Assembly (NCBI GenBank): GCA_050433985.1
Contig: JBNPWE010000005.1
Location: 1 to 64,000 of the forward strand
Length of the DNA: 64,000 nucleotides
Direction: 5' to 3'
Origin: JACIYW01 sp014359745
Lineage (GTDB): Bacteria > Pseudomonadota > Alphaproteobacteria > Rhodobacterales > Rhodobacteraceae
A program made the translations under genes and the position numbers. The notes under the pieces were generated by a model, which saw nothing but the letters and a program-made list of their open reading frames with translations, made no database searches and was not told where the DNA came from. Below are positions 7,936-15,993 of this stretch, piece by piece. How positions within the stretch are numbered: the stretch's first letter is position 1; the number at the start of each line of letters is the position of its first letter.

Positions 7936-9404
7936 TGGCCGCGCTCTGGTCATCCGGGGCGATTGCCGCCGTCACTGGCGGGCAGGTCACGCGCGACTTT
8001 ACCGCCTCTGGCGTCGCCATCGACAGCCGCACCCTGACCCCCGGCGACCTGTTCGTTGCGCTGACCGATCAGCGCGACGGGCATGATTTCGTGGCCGCGG
8101 CACTGGCGCGCGGCGCGGCGGGGGCGCTGGTGTCGCGCCGCCCCGACGGGGTGGATGCCGATGCGCCGCTGATCATCGTGCCCGATGTCATGGCGGCGCT
8201 GACCACCCTTGGCCGTGCCGGTCGCGCACGGTCGCGCGCGCGCGTGGTCGCCGTGACCGGATCGGTCGGCAAGACCTCGACCAAGGAAATGCTGCGCGCG
8301 GTGCTGGGCGGTCAGGGCGCGGTCCACGCCGCCGAGGCCAGTTACAACAACCACTGGGGCGTGCCCCTGACCCTGGCGCGCATGCCCCCCGACACCGATT
8401 TCGCGGTGATCGAGATCGGCATGAATCACCCCGGCGAAATCGCGCCCCTTGCCCGGCTGGCCCGCCCCGATGTGGCGCTGATCACCACGGTGGGGGCCGC
8501 GCATCTGGGCGCGTTCGACGACGTGGCGGCGATCGCCGCCGAAAAGGCCGCGATCATGGACGGGCTGCGCCCCGGCGGCCGGGCGATCCTGCCCGCCGAC
8601 CTTGCCGTCACCCCGATCCTTGTGGCCCGCGCGCGCGCGCTTGGGGTGTCCTGCACGCTCTATGGCACCGACGACGCCGCGCCCTGGCGGCTGATCCGCG
8701 CGCAACTGACGGGTGATGTCACGGTGGTCGAGGCATTGGCAGATGGCGCGCCGCTGCTCTACCGGGTGCAAAGTGCCGGTCGGCATTTCGCGCTGAACGG
8801 GCTTGGGGCGCTGGCCACCGCCGCCGCGCTGGGCTGTGACATGGGGCTGGCGCCCGCCGATCTTGGCCACTGGCAGCCGCCGGGCGGGCGGGGTCGGCGC
8901 AGCCGCGTGCCGCTCGATCCGGTGTTGCGGGAACTGCATTTCGACCTGATCGATGACGCCTATAACGCCAATCCGCTGTCGATGGCGGCAGCCCTTGACG
9001 TGCTCGCGGCGCTGACCCCCGAAGACGGGGTGGGCCGCGTGGCCAGGGGGCGCCGCATCGCCATTCTGGGCGACATGCTGGAACTGGGCGACGCGGCCGC
9101 CGGTCTGCACTCGGATATCGCGCGGCATCCGGCGCTTGCGGGCATCAAGGCGGTGCATTGCGTCGGGCCGCTGATGCGGCATCTGTGGCAGGCGCTGCCC
9201 CAAGCGCAGCGCGGCGAATGGGTGGCAAGCGCCGCCGAGCTGTTGCCGCGATTGCACGGGCTGGTCGATGCGGGCGATATCGTGCTGGTCAAGGGGTCCA
9301 AATCCATGGGCCTTGAGGTTGTGGTTGACGCGCTTGGCCGGTTGGGGCAGGGCGGCGGGCGGCTGTCGAAACGGGCCAGGCCCGGTCATGAAGGGGCGGG
9401 CTGA
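7935..9404 (+). CDS. murF: UDP-MurNAc-tripeptide-D-Ala-D-Ala ligase MurF
   Basis: This 489-residue Mur ligase finishes the cytoplasmic pentapeptide precursor by adding D-Ala-D-Ala. It has the N-terminal Mur fold with DSRTLTPGDLF, the ATP loop TGSVGKTSTKE, the central YNNHWGVPLTLAR motif and DDAYNANPLSM in the C-terminal region. The start is the ATG overlapping the murE stop; the two upstream TTG codons lie inside murE. Confidence 0.96.
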   Translation: MAALWSSGAIAAVTGGQVTRDFTASGVAIDSRTLTPGDLFVALTDQRDGHDFVAAALARGAAGALVSRRPDGVDADAPLIIVPDVMAALTTLGRAGRARSRARVVAVTGSVGKTSTKEMLRAVLGGQGAVHAAEASYNNHWGVPLTLARMPPDTDFAVIEIGMNHPGEIAPLARLARPDVALITTVGAAHLGAFDDVAAIAAEKAAIMDGLRPGGRAILPADLAVTPILVARARALGVSCTLYGTDDAAPWRLIRAQLTGDVTVVEALADGAPLLYRVQSAGRHFALNGLGALATAAALGCDMGLAPADLGHWQPPGGRGRRSRVPLDPVLRELHFDLIDDAYNANPLSMAAALDVLAALTPEDGVGRVARGRRIAILGDMLELGDAAAGLHSDIARHPALAGIKAVHCVGPLMRHLWQALPQAQRGEWVASAAELLPRLHGLVDAGDIVLVKGSKSMGLEVVVDALGRLGQGGGRLSKRARPGHEGAG

Positions 9405-10486
9405 TGCTGTACTGGTTAAGCGAGCTGTCGCAAGGCGGCGACTTTTTCAACCTGTTTCGCTATATCACCTTCCGCTCTGGCGGGGCGTTTTTCACGGCGC
9501 TGATCTTCGGGTTCCTGTTCGGTCGGCCGCTGATCAACCTGCTGCGGCGTCGCCAGACCACGGGCCAGCCGATCCGCACCGACGGGCCGCAAGGCCATTT
9601 CGCCAAGGCGGGCACGCCGACGATGGGCGGCGTGCTGATCCTGGGCGGGCTGACCACCTCGACCCTGCTTTGGGCGCGGCTTGACAATGGCTATGTCTGG
9701 ATGGTGCTGCTGGTGACATTGGGCTTTGGCCTTGTGGGCTTCGCCGATGACTGGGCCAAGGTGCGGCGCAACAACACCAAGGGCGTGTCGGGGCGGGTGC
9801 GCTTTGGCATCGGGTTGCTGATCGCGGGCGTGGCCGGCGCGGCCACGGTCTGGATGCAGCCCCCCGCGCTTTCGGCGCAGCTTGCAATTCCGGTGTTCAA
9901 GGCCGCGCTCTTCAACATGGGCCTGTTTTTCATACCCTTCGCCATGCTTGTCATCGTCGGGTCTGCCAATGCGGTGAACCTGACCGACGGTCTGGATGGC
10001 TTGGCGATCATGCCGGTGATGATCGCGGCGGGCACACTGGGCGTGATCGCCTACGCGGTGGGGCGCGTCGATTATTCCGAATATCTTGACGTGCATTATG
10101 TGCCCGGCACCGGCGAGCTGCTGATCTTCGCCGCGGGGCTGATCGGCGGCGGGCTGGGATTTCTGTGGTACAACGCCCCCCCCGCCGCGGTGTTCATGGG
10201 CGACACCGGCAGCCTGGCCCTTGGCGGCGCGCTGGGCGCCATCGCTGTCGCCACCAAGCACGAGATCGTTCTGGCCATCGTCGGTGGCCTTTTCGTGGTA
10301 GAGGCGCTCAGCGTGATCATCCAGGTGCTTTACTTCAAACGCACCGGGCGCCGGGTGTTCCTGATGGCCCCCATCCACCACCATTTCGAGAAAAAGGGCT
10401 GGGCAGAACCGCAGATCGTCATCCGCTTCTGGATCATCAGCCTGATCCTTGCCCTGATCGGTCTGGCCACCCTCAAGGTGCGCTGA
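9404..10486 (+). CDS. mraY: Phospho-MurNAc-pentapeptide transferase MraY
   Basis: This 360-residue integral membrane enzyme makes lipid I by moving phospho-MurNAc-pentapeptide onto undecaprenyl phosphate. About ten membrane segments can be read. The catalytic signatures FADDWAKV, NLTDGLDGLAI and the C-terminal HHHFEKKGW are present. The start overlaps the murF stop. It is the last gene of this operon here: murD, ftsW and murG do not follow. Confidence 0.96.
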   Translation: MLYWLSELSQGGDFFNLFRYITFRSGGAFFTALIFGFLFGRPLINLLRRRQTTGQPIRTDGPQGHFAKAGTPTMGGVLILGGLTTSTLLWARLDNGYVWMVLLVTLGFGLVGFADDWAKVRRNNTKGVSGRVRFGIGLLIAGVAGAATVWMQPPALSAQLAIPVFKAALFNMGLFFIPFAMLVIVGSANAVNLTDGLDGLAIMPVMIAAGTLGVIAYAVGRVDYSEYLDVHYVPGTGELLIFAAGLIGGGLGFLWYNAPPAAVFMGDTGSLALGGALGAIAVATKHEIVLAIVGGLFVVEALSVIIQVLYFKRTGRRVFLMAPIHHHFEKKGWAEPQIVIRFWIISLILALIGLATLKVR

Positions 10487-10575
10487 CCCGCGCCGCCGCC
10501 GCCCCCCCCTGCCGCCGCCCCCCCCTGCCGCCGCCAACCCCGGATTGGCGCGCGTTGCGCCCGATCAGACCCGTC

Positions 10576-10660
10576 GCCTGACCGCACAAGAAACCTTCTT
10601 TCATTTCATCTTGGAAAAAATACGCATCTCCCCTCCCGCCAAGCGCGCGCCGCCGCCCGG
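10576..10660 (-). repeat. Dispersed intergenic repeat, copy A (GTATTT/CCAAGATGAA)
   Basis: On the minus strand the core GCGTATTTTTTCCAAGATGA (10625-10606) is followed by a TTTCTTGTGCGGTCAGG segment and preceded by a GGCGCGCGC-rich stretch. The same blocks in the same order occur at 36081-36175 and 41068-41166, and the core alone at 22044. This copy lies between the converging ends of mraY and rlmH, so a terminator or transcript-end role is plausible but not shown. Confidence 0.8.
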
Positions 10661-10678
10661 CATCACCCCTTCCGCCCC

Positions 10679-10710
10679 CATCCTCTCGATCCAAATACTC
10701 CCGCCGGAGG
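10679..10710. repeat. 32-bp intergenic repeat with CTCCCGCCGGAG hairpin, copy 1
   Basis: This element differs from 29375-29406 at one position. It contains the short hairpin CTCC-CGCC-GGAG. Read on the minus strand, the hairpin is followed by TATTTGG, which resembles a weak intrinsic terminator for rlmH, whose stop lies just 15 bp away. Confidence 0.75.
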
Positions 10711-10724
10711 CGGCTACCCGCCCG

Positions 10725-11195
10725 TCAGGCGCGGTGATAGGGGCTGCCCGCCAGAATCGTCGCCGCCCGGTACAATTGTTCCGCCAGCATCACCCGCGCC
10801 AGCATGTGCGGCCAGACCATCGCCCCGAACGACAGCGAAAAATCCGCCCGCGCCCGCAGATCGGCCGACAGCCCGTCGGCGCCGCCAATCATGAACGCCA
10901 CGCCGCCCCGCCCCGCATCGCGCCACAGGGCCAGGTGCGCGGCGAATTCCGGCGACGACAGCGCGCGCCCGCGTTCATCCAGCGCGCAGACCAGCGCGCC
11001 CTCGGGCAGGGCGCGGCGCAACAGCGCCGCCTCGGCCTCTGGCCCGCCGCCCTTGCGATCTTCCACTTCGACAACATCCACCGGGCCAAGGCCAAGCGCC
11101 CGCCCGCCGCGATCGAATCGCCGCAGATAGTCCGTTACAAGGTCACGTTCCGGCCCGGCCCGCAGCCTGCCCACAACGCACAGGCTGATGCGCAT
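10725..11195 (-). CDS. rlmH: 23S rRNA pseudouridine-1915 N3-methyltransferase RlmH
   Basis: This 156-residue SPOUT methyltransferase modifies pseudouridine 1915 in helix 69 of 23S rRNA on assembled 70S ribosomes. It begins MRISLCVVGRLR and carries the SAM-knot motif FMIGGADGLS and the conserved C-terminal LAEQLYRAATILAGSPYHRA. It starts immediately after rsfS on the same strand, the classical rsfS-rlmH pair. Confidence 0.96.
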   Translation of the reverse strand: MRISLCVVGRLRAGPERDLVTDYLRRFDRGGRALGLGPVDVVEVEDRKGGGPEAEAALLRRALPEGALVCALDERGRALSSPEFAAHLALWRDAGRGGVAFMIGGADGLSADLRARADFSLSFGAMVWPHMLARVMLAEQLYRAATILAGSPYHRA

Positions 11196-11561
11196 TCAGC
11201 CTTCGGTGGCCTGCACGCTGGCAGGAAGCCACATCTTTTCAAGCTGATAGAATTCGCGCACTTCAGGGCGGAACACATGCACGATCACATCGCCCGCATC
11301 GATCAGCACCCAATCGCCCTGATCCTTGCCCTCGATCTTGCACAACACGCCATCGTCCTGCTTCAGCCGGTCGGCCAGTTTTTCGGCGATGGCAACCACC
11401 TGCCGGGTGGACCGCCCCGAACACACGACCAGGAAATCGGCCATTTCCGACCGCCCCCGCAGGGGGATCGTCACGACCTCTTCGGCCTTGTCGTCATCAA
11501 GCGAGGAAAGGATATGGTCAAGCAGGGCGTTGCTGTCCACTTGGTCGGGTTTTGCGGTCAT
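11196..11561 (-). CDS. rsfS: Ribosomal silencing factor RsfS
   Basis: This 121-residue RsfS/Iojap protein binds uL14 and blocks subunit joining when nutrients are scarce. Recognisable stretches are DHILSSLDDDKAEEVVTIPL, ADFLVVCSGRSTRQVVAIA and GDWVLIDAGDVIVHVF. The start at ATG 11561 gives the usual family length; the frame stays open far upstream, so an earlier start cannot be excluded, and no strong ribosome site is visible. Confidence 0.93.
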   Translation of the reverse strand: MTAKPDQVDSNALLDHILSSLDDDKAEEVVTIPLRGRSEMADFLVVCSGRSTRQVVAIAEKLADRLKQDDGVLCKIEGKDQGDWVLIDAGDVIVHVFRPEVREFYQLEKMWLPASVQATEG

Positions 11562-11751
11562 CGCAACACCCGGTACAGCCGTCCCACCGGCTGCGACTTG
11601 GGTCTGTAACAGGACATTGTCCTCCGATAATGGCGCGCCGGATCGGCCCCGGCGCAGGGCACGACCCCTTATAACACCGCAGACGCGCCATCTCAATCCA
11701 CCTGCGTCATCTTGGCATCCTCTCGGCGGTACAATCCCGGCGTCCTGGCGG

Positions 11752-12282
11752 TCAACAGGGCGCCAGTTTGCTTGCCGCATCTTCCCATCCGGGTATTTCC
11801 GCAAGCGGCAGGTCGATGAAAAGCGGGGCGAAACCGGCCCCGGCCCTGGTGCGCATCCAGACCGAGCCGCGCATGTCGGGGTCCGGATGCGGCACCGCCA
11901 GACAGGCCTTTGCATCCACCGCCATCGTCACGTCGCTATGCCCGCCCGCCGCCGCGCTGGCCGCGCCCGAGGCCTGCAAGGATCGAAGCCGCCGCAAATC
12001 CGCATCGCGCAGGACGAAGACCCCGGCCCCTGGCGCAGGGCCCTCCAAGACAGATTGCGCGAGCAAGAAATCCTCGCTCCGGGGCGGCTGCCCGCCGGTC
12101 GCCAATGTCACGATCAGATGCACCCCGTCCGGAAGCAACGCCAGATCGGGCGGCACCGCGATGGCCACGGCAACGCCGCCGGGGTCGTCATGGGCCAGAT
12201 CGACCTGAGACATCGCCGCCATACCGCGCGGGTCGGCCAGGCTGCATCCACACAGAAAAACCACGGGCAAGAAGCGTTTCAT
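11752..12282 (-). CDS. Putative lipoprotein of unknown function
   Basis: This 176-residue protein begins MKRFLPVVFLCGCSLADP, a short lipoprotein signal with the lipobox around Cys13. The rest is soluble with no domain I recognise; it contains conserved-looking stretches LLPDGVHLIVTLATGG and FVLRDADLRRLRSL. The start is supported by GGAG 6 nt before ATG 12282. It is transcribed away from the DUF2975 gene across a short AT-rich divergent promoter region. Confidence 0.72.
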   Translation of the reverse strand: MKRFLPVVFLCGCSLADPRGMAAMSQVDLAHDDPGGVAVAIAVPPDLALLPDGVHLIVTLATGGQPPRSEDFLLAQSVLEGPAPGAGVFVLRDADLRRLRSLQASGAASAAAGGHSDVTMAVDAKACLAVPHPDPDMRGSVWMRTRAGAGFAPLFIDLPLAEIPGWEDAASKLAPC

Positions 12283-12353
12283 TCCATTCTCCGCTTGATT
12301 TTTTTCTATAAAACAATAAAAACTATGTGTGTAAAGACAATTGTTAGGTTGCC

Positions 12354-12878
12354 ATGACTTTTTCTGCACTCGCGCGCACCCTGTCGCGCCTTGCCTGGTT
12401 CTGTATTGCGCTTCTGGCAATCGGCTGGGTCTTTCTGGTGGCCCAGGCGCTGGTCTGGCCCGATCTGCTGGCGCCGGACATCCCGTCCGAGGTTGCCGGA
12501 ATGACGGTGGTTCCGCTGGCCTTCGCCGCCGCGCGCGCCGCATCACTGCTGACGCTGGTGCCCGCCGTCATTGCCCTTGTTCACGCTGCAAGGCTTCTAG
12601 CGGATTTCGCCCGCGGCGCGGTTCTGACCGACATCTCGGCACGCCATATCCGCTGGATCGGTGCGGCCATTGCGGTGCGCGCGCTGCTTGGCGCGCCGGC
12701 GAAGACGCTCTCGATCGCGCTGCTGACCTTGCCCAACCCGCCAGGCAAGCAGATTCTGTCGATCGGGTTTTCGTCGGACGGCCTCGAGATGCTGATCTAT
12801 GGGGGCCTGCTGTTCCTGATCGGCGCGGCGATGCGGCTTGCGGCACGGGCGGCCGCCGAAAACGCCGGTTTCGTCTGA
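12354..12878 (+). CDS. DUF2975-type membrane protein
   Basis: This 174-residue protein has four hydrophobic segments (about residues 12-36, 50-78, 92-115 and 135-160), the layout of DUF2975 proteins. These are nearly always encoded with a small YozG-type HTH regulator, as here: the next gene starts on its stop codon (TGATG). The function of the family is not established. The AT-rich region upstream (12285-12350) probably holds the promoter. Confidence 0.78.
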   Translation: MTFSALARTLSRLAWFCIALLAIGWVFLVAQALVWPDLLAPDIPSEVAGMTVVPLAFAAARAASLLTLVPAVIALVHAARLLADFARGAVLTDISARHIRWIGAAIAVRALLGAPAKTLSIALLTLPNPPGKQILSIGFSSDGLEMLIYGGLLFLIGAAMRLAARAAAENAGFV

Positions 12879-13096
12879 TGCAGATCGTCGTGCGGCTCGA
12901 TGTGATGCTGGCCCGACGCAAGATGCGCTCACGCGAGCTGGCCGAGCGCATCGGCATCACCGAGGCAAATCTGTCGCTGCTGAAGGCGGGCAAGGTCAAG
13001 GGGATGCGCTTTGAAACCCTCGCCGCCATTTGCGATGCGCTTGATTGCCAGCCCGGAGATCTGCTCGAGGCCGTTGCCGAAGGTCAAGGCACCTGA
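12878..13096 (+). CDS. YozG-type HTH (Cro/C1) regulator
   Basis: This 72-residue protein is essentially one helix-turn-helix domain: LAERIGITEANLSLLKAGKV followed by MRFETLAAICDALDCQPGDLL. It is the usual partner of DUF2975 proteins and probably regulates the pair. Its stop TGA (13094-13096) lies inside the target-site duplication of the adjacent insertion sequence, so the element landed on the end of this gene without changing the protein. Confidence 0.88.
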   Translation: MQIVVRLDVMLARRKMRSRELAERIGITEANLSLLKAGKVKGMRFETLAAICDALDCQPGDLLEAVAEGQGT

Positions 13097-13099
13097 CCC

Positions 13100-14303
13100 C
13101 AGGGGAATCGCTTTTGAGAATTAGCGATATGAATTGAGCGCCATCGGATTGAGAACATCCTTTGACCACAGGATGAAAGGATCGGGGGATGGAAGATTTT
13201 TCTCATATATTCGAGGGCGTTGAAGAGCCGCGCCGCAGCAATGCGACGCGCCACGACCTGCATGAGATGCTGATGATCGGGCTTCTTTCGACGCTCTGCG
13301 GTGGCGAGGGGTGCTGCGACATGGCGCTGTTCGGGCGCGAGAAGGAGGCGTTTCTGCGCGGGTTCATGCGGCTGGAGCACGGCATCCCGAGCCATGACGC
13401 CTTTTCGGATCTTTTCCACGCCCTCGACCCGGTATCGTTCCAGCCGGTGATGGCTCGGCTGGTCGCGGGTTTCGCGCGCGAGCTCGATGACGTGATCGCC
13501 ATCGACGGCAAGGTGTTGCGGCAGTCCTTCACCTCGTCCATGACCCGCAAGGATGCGCTGACGATGGTGCAGGCCTTTGCCGCGGAGGCGCGGCTCGTTC
13601 TCGGTCAGATCGCGGTGCGCGAGAAGTCGAACGAGATCACCGCCATGCCCGCCCTGCTCGACCTTGAGGGCCGGATCGTCCCGGATGACGCAATGCACAC
13701 GCAGCGCGCGACAGCGAAGACGATTTCGCAGAAGGGCGGCGACTGGCTGCTGGTGCTCAAGGGCAATCAGGGGGCGCTCTTTGAGGATGTGAGCATCTTC
13801 ATGAGCGATGCGGGCGGCACGGAGAATATCGCGTCGTTCCAGACGGTTGACGCCGATCACGGGCGGCTGGAGACGCGCCTTGCGCGGGTCTCGACCGAGG
13901 TGGCGTGGCTCCATGAGCGCCATGACTGGCCGGGAATCGCAGCCATCGCCACCATCACCGCCACCCGCGAGACCGGCGGCAACAAGACGACGGCGACGCG
14001 CCACTACATCTCCAGCCTGCCGCTTGGCCCCGAGCGATTGCTGGCGGTAGCCCGCGCGCACTGGGCCATCGAAAACAGCCTCCACTGGGTGCTCGATGTC
14101 GCCATGAACGAGGACAGGGCACGCAACCGGACAGGAAACGGGCCCGAAAACCTCGCCATCCTCAGGCGCATCGCACTCAACCTCGCCAGAAGCGAGCCAT
14201 CGGAGGGATCAATGCGCGGAAAGCTCAAACGCGCAGGCTGGAACGACAACTTCATCCTCGACCTCATCCGGGCCGCAGCTTGAATCCAAAAGCGATTGCC
14301 CTG
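13100..14303 (+). mobile_element. Complete ISAs1-family insertion sequence
   Basis: This 1.2-kb element has one transposase gene and matching ends. The left end begins CAGGGGAATCGCTTTTG (13100-13116). The right end, read inward on the other strand, begins CAGGGCAATCGCTTTTG; the two differ at one of 17 bases. It is flanked by the 10-bp direct repeats CACCTGACCC (13090-13099) and CACCTAACCC (14304-14313), a target duplication with one difference. It looks intact. It separates the HTH gene from the leuC promoter region. Confidence 0.93.
13189..14283 (+). CDS. ISAs1-family DDE transposase
   Basis: This 364-residue transposase has an N-terminal DUF4338-like region (HDLHEMLMIGLLSTLCGG) and a catalytic core with VIAIDGKVLRQS (first Asp), PDDAMHTQ with GDWLLVLKGNQ, and HWAIENSLHWVLDVAMNED near the C-terminus carrying the last acidic residue. 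It spans most of the element and shows no frameshift, so the enzyme may be active. The start at 13189 follows a GGATCGGGGG stretch. Confidence 0.94.
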   Translation: MEDFSHIFEGVEEPRRSNATRHDLHEMLMIGLLSTLCGGEGCCDMALFGREKEAFLRGFMRLEHGIPSHDAFSDLFHALDPVSFQPVMARLVAGFARELDDVIAIDGKVLRQSFTSSMTRKDALTMVQAFAAEARLVLGQIAVREKSNEITAMPALLDLEGRIVPDDAMHTQRATAKTISQKGGDWLLVLKGNQGALFEDVSIFMSDAGGTENIASFQTVDADHGRLETRLARVSTEVAWLHERHDWPGIAAIATITATRETGGNKTTATRHYISSLPLGPERLLAVARAHWAIENSLHWVLDVAMNEDRARNRTGNGPENLAILRRIALNLARSEPSEGSMRGKLKRAGWNDNFILDLIRAAA

Positions 14304-14358
14304 CACCTAACCCGAGATATCCTTGCGGTGCTCGGGGCAATGGCCTATATCGTCGGCC

Positions 14359-14445
14359 ATGACACAGGTTTTCGACATGGATGATCGCGCGCGGCTGCCC
14401 TGGCGGTTCCACGGCGCGAACTTCTCCATTCTGGCCCGCGCCTGA
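14359..14445 (+). CDS. Possible 28-residue leader peptide upstream of leuC
   Basis: A short frame reads MTQVFDMDDRARLPWRF and ends FSILARA. It lies about 130 bp before leuC in the only untranslated space left after the insertion sequence. It has just two Leu codons, so it is not a classical leu attenuator peptide. A 15-bp direct repeat (GTGCCTGATCGCGCC, twice) follows. There is no clear ribosome site. It may be a chance frame. Confidence 0.25.
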   Translation: MTQVFDMDDRARLPWRFHGANFSILARA

Positions 14446-14574
14446 CCGGGCTGTGCCTGATCGCGCCGTGCCTGATCGCGCCTTGCCCGCGATCCTCCCC
14501 GACACCTTCCCTCCTGACCGGCGCCACCCCGCGCCCAAGCATGATCCAGCCCCTTCAAACAGCGAGACAGCGTC

Positions 14575-15993
14575 ATGACCGCCCCAAGAACCCTCTATGA
14601 CAAGATATGGGATGCCCATATCGCCGACGAAAACGATGACGGCACCTGCCTGCTCTATATCGACCGCCATCTGGTGCACGAGGTCACCAGCCCCCAGGCC
14701 TTCGAAGGCCTGCGTCTGGCCGGGCGCCGCGTGCATGCCCCCGACAAGACCATCGCCGTGCCCGATCACAACGTGCCCACCACCGAAGACCGCGCCAATG
14801 GCATCGAGAATGAAGAAAGCCGCATCCAGGTCGAGGCGCTCGACAAGAACGCCGCTGATTTCGGTCTGCATTACTATCCGGTGTCGGACATCCGCCAGGG
14901 CATCGTGCATATCGTCGGCCCCGAACAGGGCTGGACGCTGCCGGGCATGACGGTTGTCTGCGGCGACAGCCACACCGCCACCCATGGCGCGTTCGGCGCG
15001 CTGGCCCACGGCATCGGCACGTCAGAGGTGGAACATGTGCTGGCCACGCAAACGCTGATCCAGAAGAAATCCAGGAACATGAAGGTGGAAATCACCGGCA
15101 AACTCGCCCCCGGTGTCACCGCCAAGGATATCACCATGGCCATCATCGGCGCCACCGGCACCGCGGGCGGCACCGGCCATGTCATCGAATATTGCGGCGA
15201 GGCGATCCGCAGCCTTTCCATGGAAGGCCGCATGACCGTGTGCAACATGGCGATCGAGGGCGGCGCGCGCGCGGGCCTGATCGCGCCGGATGAAACCACG
15301 TTCGAATATGTCAAGGGCCGCCCCCACGCCCCGAAAGGCGCGCAATGGGAAGCGGCGCTCGCCTGGTGGAAAACCCTGCACACCGACGCGGGCGCGCATT
15401 TCGACAAGGTGGTGACGCTGCGCGGCGAAGACATCGCGCCCTTGGTCACATGGGGCACCAGCCCCGAAGACGTGCTGCCCATCACCGGCGTGGTGCCGGC
15501 GCCCGAGGATTTCACCGGCGGCAAGGTCGACGCGGTGCGCCGCAGCCTTGATTACATGGGCCTGAAACCGGGGCAGAAGCTGGCCGAGATCGCGATCGAT
15601 ACGGTCTTCATCGGGTCATGCACCAATGGCCGGATCGAGGATCTGCGCGCCGCGGCCGCCATCCTGAAAGGCAAAAAGATCAAGGACGGCATGCGCGCCA
15701 TGGTGGTGCCCGGATCCGGCCTTGTGCGCGCCCAGGCCGAGGAAGAGGGGCTGGCCGACATCTTCAAGGCCGCAGGCTTTGAATGGCGCATGGCCGGCTG
15801 TTCGATGTGCCTGGCCATGAACCCCGATCAGCTTGCCCCCGGCGAACGCTGCGCCGCCACCACCAACCGCAACTTCGAGGGCCGTCAGGGCCGCGGCGGC
15901 CGCACCCACCTTGTGTCCCCCGCCATGGCGGCGGCAGCGGCGGTCACCGGCCATCTGACCGATGTGCGCGAGATGATGGGCGAGGCCGTGTGA
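14575..15993 (+). CDS. leuC: 3-isopropylmalate dehydratase large subunit
   Basis: This 472-residue aconitase-family subunit works with LeuD to isomerise 2-isopropylmalate to 3-isopropylmalate in leucine synthesis. The 4Fe-4S ligands are Cys349 (GSCTNGR), Cys409 and Cys412 (AGCSMCLAMN). It begins TAPRTLYDKIWDAH, the usual start. Its TGA overlaps the ATG of an unrelated AAA ATPase gene rather than being followed by leuD, so the normal leuC-leuD arrangement is interrupted. Confidence 0.97.
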   Translation: MTAPRTLYDKIWDAHIADENDDGTCLLYIDRHLVHEVTSPQAFEGLRLAGRRVHAPDKTIAVPDHNVPTTEDRANGIENEESRIQVEALDKNAADFGLHYYPVSDIRQGIVHIVGPEQGWTLPGMTVVCGDSHTATHGAFGALAHGIGTSEVEHVLATQTLIQKKSRNMKVEITGKLAPGVTAKDITMAIIGATGTAGGTGHVIEYCGEAIRSLSMEGRMTVCNMAIEGGARAGLIAPDETTFEYVKGRPHAPKGAQWEAALAWWKTLHTDAGAHFDKVVTLRGEDIAPLVTWGTSPEDVLPITGVVPAPEDFTGGKVDAVRRSLDYMGLKPGQKLAEIAIDTVFIGSCTNGRIEDLRAAAAILKGKKIKDGMRAMVVPGSGLVRAQAEEEGLADIFKAAGFEWRMAGCSMCLAMNPDQLAPGERCAATTNRNFEGRQGRGGRTHLVSPAMAAAAAVTGHLTDVREMMGEAV

